Assembly: GCA_020726505.1 (NCBI GenBank) | Contig: JAHLEZ010000011.1 | Span: 868,001-932,000, forward strand | Source: Leptodontidium sp. MPI-SDFR-AT-0119 | Taxonomy: Eukaryota > Ascomycota > Leotiomycetes > Helotiales > Leptodontidiaceae | DNA: 64,000 nucleotides | Direction of reading: 5' to 3' | Shown here: in pieces, positions 59,671 through 64,000 of the stretch | How the letters are laid out: each line of letters starts with the position of its first letter | How positions within the stretch are numbered: position 1 is the stretch's first letter | Program-made: the position numbers and the translations under genes | The notes under the pieces: generated by a model | Seen by the model: the letters and a program-made list of their open reading frames with translations, nothing else | Databases searched by the model: none | What the model was told of the DNA's origin: nothing

Positions 59671-61448
59671 ATGAAGGCGTCGTACCCTTCTATCCAGTCC
59701 TTCTACAAAAGGGAAATTCCGGAAGAGAAAAAGCCCCCAACAGATGCTTCTCCAGTCAATGTTGGTGATGGCTTCACAGAAGAGGAACTTTCGGATGCGC
59801 TCGACCCATTGAGCCGCAAGTGGAATCCAGAGCGAGAGTATGAGGAGCAGATTATTGCCCAATTAATTCCAGGTCCTCGCGCTGTCACTTTCGTGGGAAG
59901 AATCGTCAACCTTGCCACCTTTTTCGGCCACACTCCCAAACAACCCAAAGCAGCTGGTTTTCATTCCTTGATCGTGAAGGATGATTCTGCAGCTATCTCG
60001 GTCTGTACTCTACTACTAAGTTACAAATGTCTTGCTGACATTGTTTCACTACAGATCAAGTTGTACTTTGCGCGCGATCAATACCCTCTCCAGCTTGGTC
60101 AACTGCTTTCCTTTTGGACGCTCTTCATCTCCGACACCTCCAAAATCGGCAGCAAAATCGTCAGTGCCGTCATCGTCTGCGCTAACATGTTCCCTGGTCG
60201 CGTCACATCCGACCATATCATGATCCATACCACCGGCAGCACAGACGGCATCTGCCACGTCCCTCTCGAGTACAAGAAGAACCAACCTCTCCCAGGCCTC
60301 ATGACGCTCGACACCTGGCTCAAAGGCGGGCACGACGGCGTCGTCAACGCGAAGATCCTCGTCTGCGTCAAGAGTCTCGGCGCGAAGAAGACTATCAAGC
60401 GTAAAGATGGCGCGGAGAGCGATCTCGCGGACGTAGGACTCTTCGACCATACAGGCGACGTGCGCATGACGCTGTGGAACTCGCAGATCGAGTCCTCCAA
60501 GGATTGGCAGCCTGGAACTACTATCCTCCTCCTCTCAAATCCGGGTTATAAAGTCCTGTTCTCGGGCAAGGGGAGCGTGCGCGTTGCGCACCAGACTATG
60601 ATTGATGTCGAGCCGGACTTTCCTGACGCGGAGTGGTTGAGGAAGTACGCTGCTTGGCTGATGAAGAAGGAGAGTCTGAGTTCGAGTGTGGTCTGGCCTG
60701 AGGGCGTGTGGGATGTAGATGCTGCTGAGTATGGGGTTGTGAGGATGTTGTTTACGCTTGCGGAGTTGGATCGGTGGTTTGTTTACTTCTGCCCCTTTAT
60801 CTCTTTCTTAGCTGTCTTTATCTTTTGCCCATTGGATTGGTGAAGATACTTGGATATTTAATAAGGCTGAAGTGAGGCTGATTTGAGTTTGTTGAATAGG
60901 GTCAGGTCGGATGGGGATCAGACGTTCACGGGCATGATTAATGTTACGATCATGGAGATGTCTCTGGTTTCGCTGCAAAGGAGGAATATGCTCATGTGCG
61001 CTGAATGGTATGTTTCTCTCCCTCCACTCCCCACTAACCTCTGCCTCCCCCCTCCTCTCTCTCTTTCTCTCTCTTTTCAAAATCGCTCACGAACCAACTA
61101 ATTAAGTAACTGACACTCTTCCTCTTCCCCTCTAGCTGCGGTGTACCAATCTACTCCAATACGCCCACAACACCTTGCTGCAACTGCTCCAAACCCCTCT
61201 CCCTCTCCCTCAACCCGCGCATAATCGGCACCCTCCTAGACGAAACTGGCTCCATCTCGCCTGGCAAACTCCTCTGGAGCCCGAGGGCCTGGACGCAGCT
61301 GTTTGGACGCGGCGTGGAGGAGATCGCGCGCATGACGGACGAGGAGGTGAGGGTTTTTGAGCAGAGAGCGCTTTGGTTGAGGTGTCATCTTGTGGTGGGG
61401 TGGAGCGGCGACGTGGGGAGGTTGGGGGTTTTGGGGGTGTTGATGTAG
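59671..61448 (+). CDS. RPA1/MEIOB-like OB-fold protein with a zinc ribbon
   Basis: Exons 59671-60000, 60055-60776, 60900-61007 and 61136-61448 give about 490 residues. The start MKASYPSIQSFYKREIPEEK contains a degenerate PCNA-type box (I..SFY). The first OB fold is VTFVGRIVNLATFFGHTPKQ ... IKLYFARDQYPLQLGQLLSF WTLF. A second is NAKILVCVKSLGAKKTIKR ... VGLFDHTGDVRMTLWNSQIE. The C-terminal part, GMINVTIMEMSLVSLQRRNM LMCAECCGVPIYSN with CCNCSKPLSLSLNPRIIGTL, looks like the zinc-containing OB fold of RPA1 and meiosis-specific MEIOB. I infer binding to single-stranded DNA in recombination or repair. The first intron (60001-60054, 54 nt) has no in-frame stop. Overall similarity is by fold pattern, so the family name is tentative. 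Confidence 0.55.
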
Positions 61449-62098
61449 GTTGGGACTTTGTTGTTGTGTTATATTTGGGGGAGGAAGCGGGGTGAGAAAG
61501 GAGCTGTGTTTTGCTTAGATGTTGATGGTTGATTTATCATGCTTGTGCTCTTGGGGTGATATGGTATGATGTGGGAGATTTTGCTGGGGTTTCTTTTACC
61601 TACAAGTTTCATTACGTGGGTACTTACTTTACGCTATATTTTTCAGCATTGCTTCGTATGATACCAATATAACCTGCTATATTTCCACTTCAAATACGTG
61701 CTACATCGTAAGAGTCCCGAGTCAGTGTTGTAACATGTAGAAAGTATCTGTCTGAACAGGGAAGAAATGAATGAAAACAGGAGAAGTCTCAATGTAGACG
61801 GGACTATAAGACCAGGGTGATTGAAAACCTACCACAAAACTAAGAAAGTCTCTATGTTGGCTTTAGGCAATGGTAAATGCATGTGAGCATGGTGTCATCG
61901 ACGAATCGGTGAAAGCAGCGAGGGTACAGGACATGAAGGTAAGGAGAGAGTTTTGCTAGGAAATTCCGGTTACCTGATTTCTCTTCCAAATGCGGCCTGA
62001 GAGTCAATATCGACGATGTGAAACTCCTTCTTGAGCGGGGAGCGGTCTCCCATCTGAAAACGACGCAACTCGGCGTTGAGTCTAGTCGATAACAGCAC
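61449..62098. other. Convergent 3' region, no gene seen
   Basis: It lies between the OB-fold gene and ArsH. A frame at 61852-62112 continues past the ArsH stop through a possible intron (GTAAGT at 62093, acceptor TTTTCAG), but its sequence is unlike ArsH, so I end the gene at 62099. Confidence 0.4.
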
Positions 62099-63348
62099 TT
62101 ACATGGGAACATTCTGCTCTACCACCAATTGCTCCTTCTCTTTCAACTCTCTCTCCCTTTCCTTCTCCAACTTCCTAGCCCTCTCCTCCCTCTCACTAAA
62201 TCTATCCGAGAACAGCCCAAAGTGACTTCTCATCACAATCGTGAATTTAACAAACTCTTCCATACAATCCACAATTCTATCACGATTCCCGCTAGGCTTC
62301 ATCCTACTCCCCCCTTCTTCGCCGCCCTCTTCCGTAAACTGCGTATATGCTTGCGGAACAGAGGATTGGTTCGGGATAACAAACATACGCATCCAGCGTC
62401 CAAGGATTCGGAGCGAATTTACTGCGTTGAACGATTGCGAACCGCCTGAAACTTCGGCGACTGCGAGTGTGCGGCCTTGAGTTGGGCGGACGGAACCGAC
62501 GGAGAGGGGAATCCAGTCGATTTGGTTTTTGAAAACAGCAGTCTAATATCCCATCCTGTTAGTGGGGTCTGATCTCTTACTCGTGTATTTATCAGTGAAC
62601 TTACCAGAGTCCCGTGCTGTTCGGGTGAGATCCATACATGCCCATCACTCCATCGACTCAAGTCTCTGAGCTCTTGAACTTTGGGGTGGTTATGCTGGAC
62701 ATCGTCTTTGACGGGGAGACCGGCCGGATCGTAGATTCGCACGTCGCAGCCTAGTCTGAAAAGAATCCTGGAGGCTTCGAAGGCGAGTAGTTTGGAGTAG
62801 GATCTATATGTACAGCAGGGCATCAGCAAAATTCCATCATACCCAATGGCTCCCGTAATTTCAAAATGCCGAGAGAATGTATATATGGAAATCTTGCTTC
62901 CTCACCTTGATCGAAGACTTCCGTACAGCACCAACACTTTCAATCTCTCTCCCGTAGCATCCAGATCCATCTCTGCTGATCTGATCGCGGTGCTTAACTC
63001 TAGTTTACTAATCCAATCACTTGACGTGATTTCGGGATCGAGGATAAATGGTCGGTAGGTTTTCCGTACAGCAGCATCGTCTTTCTCCTCCGTGATGGCT
63101 AAGGATCGGAATGAGAACGAGGGATCGACTTCGATGTGGTCAACTTGGCGAAGAGCCGAAGTATTGTTTAAATCGCCATTTATGGCGACAGTGCCTGGCA
63201 TTGAATTTATGAATCGAAATCCAGATGGGTTGGAATATCTGATTGACGGGCTTCTGAGTGCGGTTGTGACCTTTGAATTCGTTAGCCTCAGTTGCTGGAC
63301 TAGTTGGAGACCACGGAAACTTACTACTCGACGAAGACAAATAGACAT
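62099..63348 (-). CDS. arsH: ArsH-type NADPH-dependent FMN reductase with a mitochondrial-type presequence
   Basis: Exons 63348-63325, 63270-62906, 62803-62605 and 62542-62099 give 343 residues, with all phases consistent. Exon 1 encodes only MSICLRRV and joins [20 protein letters not shown]. The result is a basic, Ser-rich, acid-free N-terminus typical of mitochondrial import. The flavodoxin-like core has [20 protein letters not shown] (FMN phosphate loop), [60 protein letters not shown] and [20 protein letters not shown]. The long charged C-terminal helix ([20 protein letters not shown]) is longer than in bacteria. ArsH reduces quinones or chromate and oxidises organoarsenicals. No other ars gene is adjacent. 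Translation from the internal [10 protein letters not shown] would give a cytosolic form. Confidence 0.88.
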
Positions 63349-63549
63349 CAGTGTTTCTAAATTAACAGAGTAGTTTTAACAGATTTAGCTTGCGGGAATT
63401 TCAGGAAGATAGAAAGGAAATATTTGCAGGTGTCCTCTTTTATCTGAAGTATTGAATAAAGCCCTCGCCTGCAGTGACAATTGTGAGAATGTCACTGCTC
63501 AGATGTGATTGGCTACTCATCTGGTGGCGATCTCCGAACTTTCCACTTT

Positions 63550-64000
63550 TCAGGGGCTCTCGCTTACGAAACTCTGAGGAAAAGCCGCCTTGGCGACTTC
63601 GAAATGTTCAATGCTCTCAAAGACCATGTTTTCAAGGGCATTAGATGGATTGAATAGTCCCTCTCCCAGAGCAAATGTGTTTCCCAGGAGAACTGCATAA
63701 ATTTTCTAGTGAATCCCCCAATTCTTAACATGTCACCAAAAGAGACATCCAAACAATGACTTCCTGCAACCACTTATCATCATTGACATCAAGAAAAGTA
63801 AACAAGACCCCGAAGTACCATATGCAGCTCCTGTGGTTTCCTCTCAAGTTCTTCCGTCCTAGCCTCCAACTCGTCAACGCCCCAATTGGCCCAGACGTAC
63901 CTGTCATAGAGAAACACAGCTTCAGGATTTGCAATCCGCAGACAGAAATTGCCTGCTAGTTTGGATATCAGGCAAAATCTGAGGCAATCGGTACATCTTG
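63550..64000 (-). CDS. 3' part of an unrecognised gene running off the right edge
   Basis: Minus-strand segments read as protein: NFCLRIANPEAVFLYDRYVW and ANWGVDELEARTEELERKPQ (about 63960-63823), then a short exon EVIVWMSLL. The last is VLLGNTFALGEGLFNPSNAL ENMVFESIEHFEVAKAAFPQSF (exon 63692 to stop TGA 63550). Donors and acceptors of 40-60-nt introns fit between them (GTACTT near 63822, TTGCAG near 63767, GTGACA near 63738, ATGCAG at 63693). The acceptor at 63693 puts the last exon in a frame that ends at 63550. A GTAAGC after PQSF could instead be a donor. I recognise no family from this fragment. Confidence 0.4.

Noticed and set aside
1..64000. CRISPR arrays, insertion sequences, ribosomal RNA or viral relics
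   Set aside because: No spaced direct repeats, transposase or reverse-transcriptase motifs, long terminal repeats or rRNA segments were seen; the organism is a eukaryote.

Overview
The window is nuclear DNA of a filamentous ascomycete (Pezizomycotina). Nearly every gene is cut by short introns of about 50-60 nt with GTAAGT/GTATGT-like donors, CTAAC branch sites and CAG/TAG acceptors. The gene set is typically fungal: EAF3, RRP12, xanthine dehydrogenase, SIN-type Cdc14, INO1, MCM2, a UBR7-like protein, a Cnl2/NKP2 protein and ArsH. A Leotiomycetes-like species is my guess from general resemblance of the proteins; the sequence alone does not prove it.

Layout. 1-4.1 kb (minus): EAF3 (chromodomain plus MRG), cut by the left edge, with an unusual twin intron and a 2.9-kb intron that holds a second multi-exon coding series. 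4.5-5.1 kb (+): Cnl2/NKP2 kinetochore protein. 5.3-6.2 kb (minus): ER-type membrane protein with a CxxC motif. 6.9-10.7 kb (+): RRP12. 13.4-17.7 kb (minus): xanthine dehydrogenase. 18.8-21.7 kb (minus): GH3 beta-glucosidase with PA14. 22.5-23.5 kb (minus): PL3 pectate lyase. 25.0-26.3 kb (minus): GGPP synthase. 27.5-28.4 kb (+): Cdc14 of the septation network. 28.6-29.8 kb (minus): Cys-rich single-pass membrane protein. 30.9-33.5 kb (minus): cytochrome P450. 35.5-37.4 kb (+): MFS transporter. 37.6-39.3 kb (minus): UBR7-like. 39.7-42.4 kb (+): MCM2. 42.9-43.0 kb (+): tRNA-Thr. 44.0-45.2 kb (+): CAP-domain protein. 45.6-46.3 kb (minus): NTF2-like protein. 47.2-47.9 kb (+): probable gene relic. 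48.5-49.6 kb (+): bacterial-type solute-binding / PheC-like protein. 50.7-52.9 kb (minus): LIM protein. 57.5-59.3 kb (+): INO1. 59.7-61.4 kb (+): RPA1/MEIOB-like OB-fold protein. 62.1-63.3 kb (minus): ArsH. 63.5-64.0 kb (minus): an unrecognised gene cut by the right edge.

Most neighbours are housekeeping genes with no shared pathway. They do not form an evident secondary-metabolite cluster. A loose secretory/plant-polymer theme (PL3, GH3, CAP protein, secreted solute-binding protein) suggests a plant-associated or saprotrophic life style.

The most unusual items are as follows. (1) A fully foldable tRNA-Thr(UGU) gene carries a 55-nt GT...CTAAC...TAG insertion in its D-loop, in addition to a normal 11-nt anticodon intron. 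(2) A spliceosomal twin intron lies in EAF3; its two-step removal is exactly what restores the chromodomain reading frame. (3) A second coding series inside the big EAF3 intron has all splice phases consistent and runs in frame into the MRG exon. (4) A bacterial-type cyclohexadienyl-dehydratase-like gene carries fungal introns.
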